64,000 bases of DNA, taken from contig NZ_JAVFCB010000001.1 in NCBI RefSeq assembly GCF_030865425.1, positions 421,482 to 485,481 of the forward strand, in the 5' to 3' direction. The first letter of the stretch is position 1; each line of letters starts with the position of its first letter. The DNA comes from Microbacterium capsulatum (lineage in GTDB: Bacteria; Actinomycetota; Actinomycetes; Actinomycetales; Microbacteriaceae). This document shows, piece by piece, positions 17,049-28,192 of the stretch. A model generated the notes under the pieces. The model was not told the origin of the DNA and ran no database searches. It saw only the letters and a program-made list of their open reading frames with translations. The translations under genes and the position numbers were made by a program.

Positions 17049-19493
17049 TCAGGCCCCGAGCGTGCCGCCGATGGAGCCGATCACGCCGTCGATCGGCTGG
17101 CCCGAGGCGTCGCGCTTGGCACCGGTCTCGGGGAGGGTCCTGGCCGAGCCGTCGGGGCCGACCGCGAGCGCCGGCTCCGCACCGACCCAGGCCAGCGTCA
17201 GCCGATCCTCGCCCTTCAGGAACGCGTGCGCGCGCACACCGCCCGTGGCGCGGCCCTTGCCGGGGAACTCGGTGAACAGGGAGGCCTTGGCGCGGCCGGC
17301 GTCGGTCCCCGCGATCATCCCGGTCGCACCGGAGACGGTCACGACGATGGCGTCGTCGCCCGCGGCCAGCACGGAGAACGCGATGACCTCGGCCTTGGCG
17401 CCGAGCTTGATGCCGGCCATGCCGCCGGCCGGCGCACCCTGGGGTCGCACCCCGGAGGCGGCGAAGTGCAGCAGCTGCGCGTCGCTCGTGACGAACACGA
17501 GCTCGGCGTCGTCGGGGGCCGCGCCGGCGCCGACGACCGCGTCGCCGGGCTTCATGCCGATGATCTCGAGCTCCGGGCGCACGGCGAGCGTCGAGGGCAC
17601 GACGCGCTTGACCACGCCGGAGCGGGTGCCGAGCGCGACCGGGGTGTCGTCGTCGAAGCGGATCAGGGTCAGGATCCGCTCGCTCTTGTCGAGCAGGCCG
17701 ATGTAGTCGCGCAGCGGCACGCCGGCGGCGAGGTGCACCGAGGCGGACGGCACCGACGGCAGATCCATCGCCGTGAACCGCAGCACCCGGCCGGCGGACG
17801 TGACCGCGCCGATCTCGGTGCGCGTCGTCGTCGTGAGCGTCGCCAGGATCGCGTCGTGCTTGCTGCGCCGGGCGGCGGGGGAGAGCTCCTGCCCCGGCTC
17901 CAGGTCCACGCGCACGGCCCGTCCGGTGGTGGACAGCACCACCACGGTCGGCGCGTCCGCGATCTGCAGGTCGACCGGTCCCTTCGTCGCGCGGGGCTTC
18001 GGCGGCGCCGCGTTCAGCAGCAGTGTGCGGCGGGGCGTGCCGTACGCCTCGGCCGCCGCGTCGAGCTCGCTCGCCACCTGGCCGCGCAGCAGTGCCTCGC
18101 TGCCGAGCAGCTCCTGCAGCTTCGCGATCTCCGCGAGCAGCTGGTCGCGCTCGGTCTCGAGCTCGATCCGGGAGAATCTGGTGAGGCGGCGCAGCCGCAG
18201 CTCGAGGATGTACTCGGCCTGCCGCTCGCTGAGGTCGAACACGCTCTGCAGACGGGTGCGGGCCTGCTCGGAGTCGTCCGAGGAGCGGATGACCTGGATG
18301 ACCTCGTCGATGTCGAGGATCGCGATGAGGAGGCCCTCGACGAGGTGCAGGCGCTCCTCGCGGCGGGCCAGGCGGTACCGGCTGCGCCGGGTGACGACCT
18401 CGAGACGGTGCCGCACGTATACGCTCAGCAGCTCCTTGAGCCCGAGCGTGCGCGGCTGCCCGTCGACGAGGGCGACGTTGTTGATGCTGAAGGAGTCCTC
18501 CAGCGGGGTGAGCCGGTACAGCTGCTCGAGCACGGCGTTCGGGTCGAAGCCGTTCTTGATGCCGATCTGGATCCGCAGGCCGTGGTTGCGGTCGGTGAGG
18601 TCGTTGACGTCGCTGATGCCCTGCAGCTTCTTCGCCTGCACGGCGTCGCGGATCTTCTCGATCACGCGCTCCGGCCCCACCATGTAGGGCAGTTCGGTGA
18701 CGACGATGCCGGTGCGCCGGGGGCCGAGCGGTTCGATGGACACCTTGCCGCGCACCTTGAACGCGCCGCGTCCGTTCGCGTACGCGTCGCGCACGCCGTC
18801 CAGGCCCATCACGATCCCGCCGGAGGGGAAGTCGGGGCCGGGCACGAACTCCATCAGCTCCTCGGTCGTCGCCTCGGGGTGCTCGAGCAGGTGCGTGGCC
18901 GCCGCGACGACCTCGATGAGGTTGTGCGGCGCCATGTTCGTGGCCATGCCGACCGCGATGCCGCTCGCGCCGTTCACGAGCAGGTTCGGGAACGCGGCGG
19001 GCAGAACGGACGGCTGCTGGAACTGGCCGTCGTAGTTCGGCACGAAGTCGACGACGTCCTCGTCGAGGCTCTCCGTGAGCGCGAGGGAGGCGGGGGCGAG
19101 CCGCGCCTCGGTGTATCGCGAGGCGGCCGGGCCGTCGTCGAGGGAGCCGAAGTTGCCGTGGCCGTCGACGAGGGGCAGGCGCAGCGAGAACGGCTGCGCG
19201 AGGCGGACGAGCGCGTCGTAGATCGCGGAATCGCCGTGCGGGTGCAGCTTGCCCATCACATCGCCGACCACGCGGGCGCTCTTCACGTGCCCGCGCTCGG
19301 GGCGCAGGCCCATCTCCGCCATCTGGAACAGGATCCGGCGCTGCACCGGCTTCAGGCCGTCGCGGGCGTCCGGGAGGGCTCGCGAGTAGATGACCGAGTA
19401 CGCGTACTCGAGGAAGGAGCCCTGCATCTCGCTCGACAGATCGATGTCCTGGATGCGCTCGTCGATCGGCTCTGGCGGCGTGGTGCGGGGCAT
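17049..19493 (-). CDS. parC: DNA topoisomerase IV / gyrase-like subunit A
   Basis: An 814-residue DNA cleavage subunit of a type IIA topoisomerase. The N-terminal domain has the start [38 protein letters not shown], the helix [16 protein letters not shown] (quinolone-resistance region, about 79-94) and the catalytic Tyr in [10 protein letters not shown] (about 122). The coiled-coil and C-gate follow, then a C-terminal beta-pinwheel region (about 500-800) with weak TTTGRAVR-like blades. It partners with ParE encoded nearby. The short, variable pinwheel and its pairing with the parE-type subunit favour topoisomerase IV over gyrase; a canonical gyrA would be elsewhere. Confidence 0.92.
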   Translation of the reverse strand: MPRTTPPEPIDERIQDIDLSSEMQGSFLEYAYSVIYSRALPDARDGLKPVQRRILFQMAEMGLRPERGHVKSARVVGDVMGKLHPHGDSAIYDALVRLAQPFSLRLPLVDGHGNFGSLDDGPAASRYTEARLAPASLALTESLDEDVVDFVPNYDGQFQQPSVLPAAFPNLLVNGASGIAVGMATNMAPHNLIEVVAAATHLLEHPEATTEELMEFVPGPDFPSGGIVMGLDGVRDAYANGRGAFKVRGKVSIEPLGPRRTGIVVTELPYMVGPERVIEKIRDAVQAKKLQGISDVNDLTDRNHGLRIQIGIKNGFDPNAVLEQLYRLTPLEDSFSINNVALVDGQPRTLGLKELLSVYVRHRLEVVTRRSRYRLARREERLHLVEGLLIAILDIDEVIQVIRSSDDSEQARTRLQSVFDLSERQAEYILELRLRRLTRFSRIELETERDQLLAEIAKLQELLGSEALLRGQVASELDAAAEAYGTPRRTLLLNAAPPKPRATKGPVDLQIADAPTVVVLSTTGRAVRVDLEPGQELSPAARRSKHDAILATLTTTTRTEIGAVTSAGRVLRFTAMDLPSVPSASVHLAAGVPLRDYIGLLDKSERILTLIRFDDDTPVALGTRSGVVKRVVPSTLAVRPELEIIGMKPGDAVVGAGAAPDDAELVFVTSDAQLLHFAASGVRPQGAPAGGMAGIKLGAKAEVIAFSVLAAGDDAIVVTVSGATGMIAGTDAGRAKASLFTEFPGKGRATGGVRAHAFLKGEDRLTLAWVGAEPALAVGPDGSARTLPETGAKRDASGQPIDGVIGSIGGTLGA

Positions 19494-19573
19494 GGGCTTC
19501 CTGCGGTCATCGGGAGGCGGCGGAGGGTTTCTCGACGCCGGATCCGGGTCCGTCCCTGTGCGAGACTGACTCG

Positions 19574-20701
19574 GTGAGCCTCATGCTACCGGCGATCCCG
19601 CCCTCTTCCCGGAGCATCACCGGGGTGGCGCACGACCTGCTCGGTTCTCTGGCCGGCACGGGAGAGGCGCTGCCGCCGGTCCGCTCGGCGATCCTCGCGG
19701 TCGTCGACGGCCTCGGCGCGATCCAGCTCCGCGGGCACGCCGGCCACGCGCGGCGCCTGTCCGCGGCGATGACGAAGAGGGACGTGCTGTCCAGCGTCTT
19801 CCCCTCCACGACGGCGTCGGCGCTCACGAGCCTGCTCACCGGGGCGGATCCGGGGCGGCACGGCCTCGTGGGCTACCGCGTCCGTGATCCGCAGCGCGGG
19901 GTGCTCGTCAACCAGCTCTCCGGCTGGGAGGAGGCGGGCGTCGACGCCTCCGCGTGGCAGGCTGAGCCGACGGTGTTCGAGCGCACGATCGCGCAGGGGC
20001 GGCCGGCCTTCGCCGTCGGTCTGCCCGAGTACGCGCACAGCGGCTTCTCCGCGGCGACGCTGCGCGGCGCCGAGTTCCACTCGGCGCGCTCCGCCGCCGA
20101 CCGGGTCGCCCTCGCCGTCGCTCTCGCCGAGGAGCATGAGGGCGCCCTGATCTACTGCTATCTGCCCGAGGCCGACAAGGCGGGACACAAGCACGGCGTC
20201 GCCTCGGCCGACTGGGTCGCCGCGCTCGAGGACGTGGATGCGGCGATGCCGTCGTCGCTCCCGGCCGGCGTCGGCATGCTCGTCACCGCCGACCACGGCA
20301 TGGTGGACGTGCCGAAGACCCGTCACCTCATCGTCGACGAGAACAGTCCGATGCAGCGCGGTGTCTCGGCGATCGCGGGGGAGCCGCGCATGCTGCACGT
20401 CTACCTCGAGGAGCCGGAGCGGGTCGACGAGGTCGCGGCGGAGTGGATCCGCGGTACCGAGGGCGCGGCCGACGTGCTCACCCGGGATCAGGCCGTGCGA
20501 GGCGGCCTGTTCGGCACCGAGGTCACCGCGGATGCGGCGGCGAGGGCCGGCGACCTCATCGTGCCGGCACGCGGCGTCTGGGCGCTGTACGACGGCGCCG
20601 CCGATGACCAGCGCAGCCAGGGCATGATCGGCCAGCACGGCTCGCTCACCCCGGAGGAGCTTCGCGTGCCGCTGCTGCGGTTCGGCGCGTACACGCGCTG
20701 A
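19574..20701 (+). CDS. Alkaline phosphatase superfamily protein (nucleotide pyrophosphatase/phosphodiesterase type)
   Basis: A 375-residue metal-dependent phosphohydrolase of the autotaxin/NPP fold. The metal/nucleophile region is [14 protein letters not shown] (Asp, about residue 43) and [17 protein letters not shown] (Thr nucleophile near 77), with later metal ligands in [14 protein letters not shown] and [12 protein letters not shown], and a C-terminal [11 protein letters not shown]is. No signal peptide is seen. The actinobacterial group is annotated as alkaline phosphatase family protein; substrate unknown. GTG at 19574 is the family-like start, ATG at 19583 an alternative. Divergent from parC with 80 bases between. 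Confidence 0.87.
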   Translation: MSLMLPAIPPSSRSITGVAHDLLGSLAGTGEALPPVRSAILAVVDGLGAIQLRGHAGHARRLSAAMTKRDVLSSVFPSTTASALTSLLTGADPGRHGLVGYRVRDPQRGVLVNQLSGWEEAGVDASAWQAEPTVFERTIAQGRPAFAVGLPEYAHSGFSAATLRGAEFHSARSAADRVALAVALAEEHEGALIYCYLPEADKAGHKHGVASADWVAALEDVDAAMPSSLPAGVGMLVTADHGMVDVPKTRHLIVDENSPMQRGVSAIAGEPRMLHVYLEEPERVDEVAAEWIRGTEGAADVLTRDQAVRGGLFGTEVTADAAARAGDLIVPARGVWALYDGAADDQRSQGMIGQHGSLTPEELRVPLLRFGAYTR

Positions 20702-20712
20702 GAGCGGCTCTC

Positions 20713-20844
20713 GGTCGTTGAGCGACACTTCGACTCGCTGACGCTCGCTCAGCGCGGGTCTCGGCGAGACGGAACCGGGGTTGCTCTCGAGTTCACCGCG
20801 TTTCGTCTCGGTCGCGCTGGCGCGCGTCCTCGCTCAACGACCGG
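20713..20844. repeat. Dispersed palindromic repeat (about 130 bp)
   Basis: Fills most of the gap between the phosphatase gene and sepH. Ends are inverted copies GGTCGTTGAGCGA (20713-20725) and TCGCTCAACGACC (20830-20842). The right part, starting CCGCGTTTCGTCTCGGTCG at 20796, recurs at 47549-47598 in this window. A small non-autonomous element or REP-like sequence between convergent genes, possibly also acting as terminator. Confidence 0.7.
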
Positions 20845-20853
20845 GAGAGGCGC

Positions 20854-21912
20854 TCAGTCCTCGCTGCGGGCGCCGAAGACGATCTCGTCCCAGGACGGCA
20901 TCTCCCGGCGGCGCTTGCGCGTCGGGCCGTCCTGTTCGCCGGCGAACGGACGCGCGTCTTCGGGCTCGGGTGCCGGATCCGGTTCGTAACCGGGCTCCAG
21001 CGCCTCGAACAGCGCCAGCGGGCGCGACTCGTCGGAGTCGTCCTCGACGCTCGGCCGGGCCTCGCGCTGACCGCGCCGGCGGCGCAGCGCCTCGAGCAGG
21101 TCGGCGGTGTCGGACGGGGTGGTCGGGGCGAACGTGGCGCTGCGGGTGGCCGCCTCCTGCGCGTTCGAGGACGACTGCGGGTGCCGTGCGGAACGCGGCT
21201 CGACCGCCTCGGCGGCGCCGTCGTCCTCGTCGGGCTCGGGCTGCGGCACCAGACGCGGGCCGAACGCCCCCGAGTCGAAGCGGGTGTCGTCCTTGTACGG
21301 CGAGGGGCGCTCCTTGTCGAGCGCGCGCAGCCGAGGGATCAGGCCCTCCGGGAGGGACCCCTGCCGGGACAGCTGCGTGGCGTCGGCGTTGACCGGGGCG
21401 AGAGCGCTGCGCCGCGGGTCGAAGCTCCAGCGGGCGTCGTGCTCCACCTCGTTCGCCGAGAACTCGAGCTTGATCACCCAGCCGGAGTCGTCCTTCCAAC
21501 TCGCCCAGCGCTCCCCGGACGCGTCGAGGTCCGCGAGCTTGGCGCGGATCGCGACCCCGAAGGTCGGCTGCGCGTCGGGCTCGACCTCGCTGCCGATGAG
21601 CACGGGCACGGCGAGCGCCTGCCCGACGACGTGCTCGCGCTCGGCGAGCACGGGGCTCTCGAAGCGCTGCACGACCTCGAGGCCGACCCCGAGCAGCTCG
21701 GCGACGTCGGCGGCGGACATGCCCGCACGGATGTGCGATTGGATCTCGCGCGGGCTCGCGGCCAGCGGTGGCGACTTCTCCTCGCGGTTGGCCTTGGCAC
21801 GGCGCAGTTCTGCGCGCAGCACCTCGTCGATCGGGAGCGCGAAGCGCGCTCCCGACTCCGTGGCGAGGACGAGGACGTCGTCTTCGGCGCCGACGATCGT
21901 GACGTGTTCCAT
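20854..21912 (-). CDS. sepH: Septation protein SepH (DUF3071)
   Basis: A 352-residue actinobacterial cell-division regulator that in Streptomyces and mycobacteria stimulates FtsZ assembly. The conserved N-terminal DUF3071 domain (about residues 1-170) begins MEHVTIVGAEDDVLVLATES and contains the helix-turn-helix-like IQSHIRAGMSAADVAELLGV (about 57-76) and FESPVLAEREHVV. The rest is a long, charged, disordered tail, usual for the family. Divergent from the DUF4193 gene. Start ATG at 21912 matches the family N-terminus. Confidence 0.92.
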   Translation of the reverse strand: MEHVTIVGAEDDVLVLATESGARFALPIDEVLRAELRRAKANREEKSPPLAASPREIQSHIRAGMSAADVAELLGVGLEVVQRFESPVLAEREHVVGQALAVPVLIGSEVEPDAQPTFGVAIRAKLADLDASGERWASWKDDSGWVIKLEFSANEVEHDARWSFDPRRSALAPVNADATQLSRQGSLPEGLIPRLRALDKERPSPYKDDTRFDSGAFGPRLVPQPEPDEDDGAAEAVEPRSARHPQSSSNAQEAATRSATFAPTTPSDTADLLEALRRRRGQREARPSVEDDSDESRPLALFEALEPGYEPDPAPEPEDARPFAGEQDGPTRKRRREMPSWDEIVFGARSED

Positions 21913-22111
21913 GGCTCCAGCCCCTCAAGATGGGTGTCCGATCATGGTGTCACGGCCGTGCAGGCTGACCTGGGAATAGCGCGGGCGTGCCGTGAGTTCG
22001 GTACCGCGAACGAGTGGCATTTGCGAAATGGACGCGGGTCGTGCAAACTAACGCCCGCCGAAACACCCCCGGCGCCCCGCCACTCGCAGGATGAAAGTGG
22101 AGATCCACCCC

Positions 22112-22405
22112 ATGGCAACCGATTACGACGCCCCGCGCAAGAGCGAAGACGAGAGCGAGTCCATCGAGGCTCTCAAGGAGCGCGTCCCTGACAAGATGTC
22201 GGGCTCGATCGATGTCGAGGACTCGGACAACCCCGGCGGATTCGACCTTCCGGGAGCCGACCTCTCCGACGTCGAGCTCGACGTCGTTGTGCTGCCCCCG
22301 CAGGAGGACGAGTTCACCTGTGTCAGCTGCTTCCTCGTGAAGCACCGTTCGCAGCTCGACCACGAGGACGCCGCAGGCCCGATCTGCAAGGAATGCGCGG
22401 CCTGA
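22112..22405 (+). CDS. DUF4193 family small protein
   Basis: A 97-residue acidic protein starting MATDYDAPRKSEDE, with an N-terminal charged half and a C-terminal zinc-binding type motif: CVSC at about residues 70-73 and CKEC at about 92-95. This is the actinobacterial DUF4193 family, highly expressed and of unknown function; a nucleic-acid or polymerase-associated zinc protein is a guess only. ATG at 22112 follows GTGGAGATCC. Ends with a strong terminator. Confidence 0.92.
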   Translation: MATDYDAPRKSEDESESIEALKERVPDKMSGSIDVEDSDNPGGFDLPGADLSDVELDVVVLPPQEDEFTCVSCFLVKHRSQLDHEDAAGPICKECAA

Positions 22406-22422
22406 CGACCCCTTGCGCGACG

Positions 22423-22451
22423 CGCGCCCGGACCGAACGGTTCCGGGCGCG
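22423..22451 (+). terminator. Terminator after DUF4193 gene
   Basis: Stem CGCGCCCGGA / TCCGGGCGCG around a short CCGAACGGT loop, followed by TTCT. It begins 18 bases past the stop codon. Confidence 0.75.
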
Positions 22452-22517
22452 TTCTGCGTCTCCGGGACGACCGGAGTCGTGCTCAGGTCTCCCCACCGTG
22501 TCCCACTTCTCGTGCCT

Positions 22518-22574
22518 CCGTGTCCCACTTTCTGCTGCCGAAACCGGGTTTCGGCAGCAGAAAGTGGGACACGG
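22518..22574. repeat. Perfect 28-bp inverted repeat
   Basis: The arms 22518-22545 and 22547-22574 are exact reverse complements around a single G; the left arm begins CCGTGTCCCACTTTCTGC. A 13-base partial direct copy, CCGTGTCCCACTT, sits just upstream at 22496-22508. Located between convergent DUF4193 and DUF3093 genes. Could be a mobile palindromic unit; also able to form a cruciform or a bidirectional terminator. Confidence 0.9.
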
Positions 22575-22604
22575 TCTCGTAGGCGGAACTCGGACCAGCC
22601 GGGA

Positions 22605-23087
22605 TCAGGCGGCGCGGGTCGCCTCGGCGCGGGCCGCGCTGATCGCTGCGGCGAGACGGTCCGGCGTGCGGGACGAGATGGTCCAGCTGGGCGCCGGGTC
22701 GTCAGGATCCGTGTTCGGCACGATCACGATCCCGTCGATGCCGCCACGGATCAGATGCCAGCCGCGGGCGGGCAGTCCCGGTCCGCGCGCCTGACGGGCG
22801 TCGTCGCCGGTGCGCACCTCGGGATCACCGAGCCAGGACGCATCGATCCAGGCGCGGCCGGCGCGCAGCACTCGCGAGTCGACCTGCACCCGCGGGGACC
22901 CGAGGATCATCAGCGCGATGATCGCGATCGTCGCGACCGCGCCGATGACGAGGGCGATGCCGGATCCGGCGGGCACGAACACGAGCGTCAGCATCGGTCC
23001 GCCCAGGGCCGCCGCGAGGAACAGCCAGAGGCTGGGAGCCAGCCGCTCACGGTAACGGGGGCGGCTGTCGCCTGCTGCGTTCTGCAT
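22605..23087 (-). CDS. DUF3093 family membrane protein
   Basis: A 160-residue protein with two membrane segments, about 19-38 (LWLFLAAALGGPMLTLVFVP) and 41-62 (GIALVIGAVATIAIIALMIL), then a cytoplasmic beta-rich domain with SPRVQVDSRVLRAG and a GWHLIRGGIDGIVIVPN motif. This is the actinobacterial DUF3093 family, usually next to dut, as here (12 bases between divergent starts). Function unknown. ATG at 23087 preferred because it begins just before the conserved YRERLAPSLW motif. Confidence 0.9.
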   Translation of the reverse strand: MQNAAGDSRPRYRERLAPSLWLFLAAALGGPMLTLVFVPAGSGIALVIGAVATIAIIALMILGSPRVQVDSRVLRAGRAWIDASWLGDPEVRTGDDARQARGPGLPARGWHLIRGGIDGIVIVPNTDPDDPAPSWTISSRTPDRLAAAISAARAEATRAA

Positions 23088-23099
23088 TAGCCTCTTTCC

Positions 23100-23573
23100 G
23101 TGACCGAATCCGTGGACGTTCCCATTATCGCGCCCGAGATCCCCGTCTACGCCCACCCCGGCGACGCCGGGGCCGACCTGGTCTCCGCCGAGGCGCTGCG
23201 CCTGGAACCCGGGCAGCGGGCGCTGGTCGGCACCGGTGTGCGGATCGCCCTCCCGGACGGCTTCGCGGCGTTCGTCGTCCCGCGCAGCGGCCTCGCAGCC
23301 AAGCACGGCATCACGATCGTGAACTCCCCGGGAACGGTCGACGCCGGCTATCGCGGCGAGATCAAGGTGAGTCTTCTGAACACGGACAGCAATGCGGCGT
23401 ACGATGTCGCGGTCGGTGACCGGATCGCCCAGCTGATCGTCATGCCCGTCACGCGAGCGCGGTTCATCCCTGTGGACGCGCTCGACGAGAGCGATCGGGG
23501 TGCGGGCGGATTCGGATCCACCGGCTACCAGACGCAGAGCGCCGTACCCGTCGGCGCGGAGGAGAACGCATGA
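23100..23573 (+). CDS. dut: dUTP diphosphatase
   Basis: A 157-residue trimeric dUTPase converting dUTP to dUMP, keeping uracil out of DNA. All five motifs are present: HPGDAGADLVS (motif 1, about 18-28), VVPRSGLAAKHGI (2), NSPGTVDAGYRGEIKV (3, with the catalytic Asp), GDRIAQLIV (4) and the C-terminal arm RGAGGFGSTGY (5). GTG start at 23100. Stop overlaps the DUF3710 start (ATGA). Confidence 0.96.
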   Translation: MTESVDVPIIAPEIPVYAHPGDAGADLVSAEALRLEPGQRALVGTGVRIALPDGFAAFVVPRSGLAAKHGITIVNSPGTVDAGYRGEIKVSLLNTDSNAAYDVAVGDRIAQLIVMPVTRARFIPVDALDESDRGAGGFGSTGYQTQSAVPVGAEENA

Positions 23574-24181
23574 GCGACGACAGCATGCCCGAGATCGAGG
23601 CCGTCGAGGAAGACACCCAGGAGGGCCTCCACGACCGCGCGACCGACGGCCCGTTCGACGAGAGCGAGGCGAACCCGGTCCGCCCGTACATCGACCTCGG
23701 CGCCATCAAGATCCTGCCCCGCGAGGGGCTCAACCTGCGCCTCGAGGTCGAGGAGCAGACCCAGCGGATCGTCGCGGTCGGGCTCGACTACGCCGACTCG
23801 ACGCTGCAGGTGCAGCCGTTCGCGGCCCCGCGTTCGACCGGCCTCTGGGACGAGACCCGCGCGCAGATCCAGGAGCAGATCACCCAGCAGGGCGGCCGGG
23901 TCGAGGAGCGCGAGGGCGCTCTCGGATCCGAGCTGCTCGCCGAGATCCCCGCCGTCGCCGGTGCGGAGGGCACCGTCACGCGCCTGGCCCGCTTCGTCGG
24001 CGTGGACGGGCCCCGCTGGTTCCTGCGCGGCGTGATCGGGGGAGCCGCGGCATCGAACGCCGAGGCGGCCGCCGCGGTCGAGGACCTGTTCCGGTCGATC
24101 GTGGTCGTCCGTGGCGGCGCGCCGATGCCCCCGCGCGACCTCATCCCGCTGCGGATGCCCGCGGCGCCCGGCACCGCGTGA
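23570..24181 (+). CDS. DUF3710 family protein
   Basis: A 203-residue soluble protein of the DUF3710 family that follows dut in most actinobacteria. It has an acidic N-terminus, then a conserved core with YIDLGAIKILPREGLNLRL (about 41-59), FAAPRSTGLWDETRAQI and RFVGVDGPRWFLRGVI (about 140-155). No signal or membrane segment. Function unknown. Coupled both to dut (ATGA) and to the DUF3159 gene (GTGA). Confidence 0.92.
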   Translation: MSDDSMPEIEAVEEDTQEGLHDRATDGPFDESEANPVRPYIDLGAIKILPREGLNLRLEVEEQTQRIVAVGLDYADSTLQVQPFAAPRSTGLWDETRAQIQEQITQQGGRVEEREGALGSELLAEIPAVAGAEGTVTRLARFVGVDGPRWFLRGVIGGAAASNAEAAAAVEDLFRSIVVVRGGAPMPPRDLIPLRMPAAPGTA

Positions 24182-24981
24182 GCGCTCCCGACCTGCCGGG
24201 GGAGACGCCGGCGGAGAAGTACGCTCCGCCGCCCGCCTCCGGAACCGCTCCCGATGCTGCGCAGGACGAGGCAACTCCCACATTCGCTGAAGCCATCGGT
24301 GCCTCGCTGGGATCCGCGGCCCGGCGCGCGGGGATCGACCCGGACGCAGGGCTGTCGACGGGCGCGATGGTCTGGAAGGTCATCGGCGGCTGGCGAGGAA
24401 TCCTCGAAACTGCGCTTCCACTGCTCGCCTTCATCGTGACGTTCACTGCGACGAAGAACCTCGTGCTGGGCCTGGCGCTGTCCGTGGGGCTGGCTGCTGT
24501 GTTCACCCTCATCCGGCTTCTGATGAAGTCACCTCCGGTTGCGGCTCTGTCGGGTCTCATCGCCGCCGTCGTGGCCGCAGGACTGCCACTGTTCACAGGC
24601 CGCGCTGAGGACCAATTCGTCATCGGCTTCATCACCAACGTCGCTTACGGGGCTGCCTTCCTTATCTCGGCGCTCGTGCGCTGGCCGCTGATCGGCGTGG
24701 TCGTCGGCTTCTTGACCGGCGAGGGACTCGCTTGGCGCGAGGATCCGCATAAGCGCCGCACCTATTTCTGGCTCTCGGTCGCATGGGCGGCTCTCTTCCT
24801 CGCCCGACTCGGCGTGCAGCTCCCGTTCTACTTCGCCGGTGACGTGACGACGCTCGGCACGGTCAAGCTGCTCATGGGGATTCCGTTCTTCGCCCTTCTG
24901 CTCGCACTCACCTGGATCGTCGCGCGGAGGCTGAATCCACGACAGGACACGCCCCCCGAGGAGGCCGATCCGGCCTCCTGA
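24178..24981 (+). CDS. DUF3159 family integral membrane protein
   Basis: A 267-residue protein with a 60-residue cytoplasmic N-terminus (contains TFAEAIGASLGSAARRAGID) and about six membrane segments between residues 75 and 250, including LPLLAFIVTFTATKNLVLGL, VAALSGLIAAVVAAGLPLF and LLMGIPFFALLLALTWIVA. The family is DUF3159, the usual third gene after dut and DUF3710; role unknown. GTG at 24178 overlaps the upstream stop. Third codon positions in the membrane part look less GC-rich than in neighbours. Confidence 0.9.
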   Translation: MSAPDLPGETPAEKYAPPPASGTAPDAAQDEATPTFAEAIGASLGSAARRAGIDPDAGLSTGAMVWKVIGGWRGILETALPLLAFIVTFTATKNLVLGLALSVGLAAVFTLIRLLMKSPPVAALSGLIAAVVAAGLPLFTGRAEDQFVIGFITNVAYGAAFLISALVRWPLIGVVVGFLTGEGLAWREDPHKRRTYFWLSVAWAALFLARLGVQLPFYFAGDVTTLGTVKLLMGIPFFALLLALTWIVARRLNPRQDTPPEEADPAS

Positions 24982-24990
24982 GCCGTGCTA

Positions 24991-25016
24991 GATTTATCTC
25001 GACATCAAGATAAATC
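24991..25016. promoter_or_regulatory. Palindromic operator candidate upstream of acnA
   Basis: GATTTATCTCGACATCAAGATAAATC is a near-perfect 26-bp palindrome (only the central CGACATCA part deviates) in otherwise GC-rich DNA, about 125 bases before the acnA start. It has the look of a dimeric repressor site (MarR or TetR type). The regulator is not identified. Confidence 0.6.
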
Positions 25017-25141
25017 GACACCTTTCGCTCGGTCCTCCCGTGGCGCAGACTGGTAAGGCTCGCCTTGCTGGCCGCACCGAGGAGCGGCCGAGCAAGATGG
25101 AGTCGCCTGTCGCTTCCATCCGATCAGAAGGAGACGGATTC

Positions 25142-27976
<2,835 letters not shown>

Positions 27977-27993
27977 GACCCGCGCAGCCCTAC

Positions 27994-28023
27994 AGGGGCC
28001 GGTTCCCTCGGGGAGCCGGCCCC
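27994..28023 (+). terminator. Terminator after acnA
   Basis: A 12-bp stem GGGGCCGGTTCC / GGAGCCGGCCCC (one G-U pair) followed by TT, starting 18 bases past the acnA stop. The next 170 bases up to the serine-hydrolase homologue hold nothing recognisable beyond a 14-base near-repeat CGTGCRGGTGTCGC. Confidence 0.8.
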
Positions 28024-28192
28024 TTGGCGTGCGTTCGACGCCGGACCGGTGCGACGTCTGCAGGACCGTGCGTCACCTGAAGGATCGAACCCCGGATCCG
28101 CTCGTGCGGGTGTCGCCGAATCGTGCAGGTGTCGCAGAGGGCACCAGCACTCGAGCGAATTCTCGCGCGGACGATGCGATGGGGATCGCGGC

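Noticed and set aside
17049..19493. Assignment as gyrA
   Set aside because: Partner subunit B gene here is away from the dnaA-gyrB-gyrA origin context, and the pair parE/parC lies together, so topoisomerase IV is preferred; a search of the whole genome for a second gyrA would settle it.
24400..24981. Lower third-position GC in the DUF3159 gene as sign of transfer
   Set aside because: The gene is in its conserved position after dut and DUF3710, and membrane segments alone can explain the shift.
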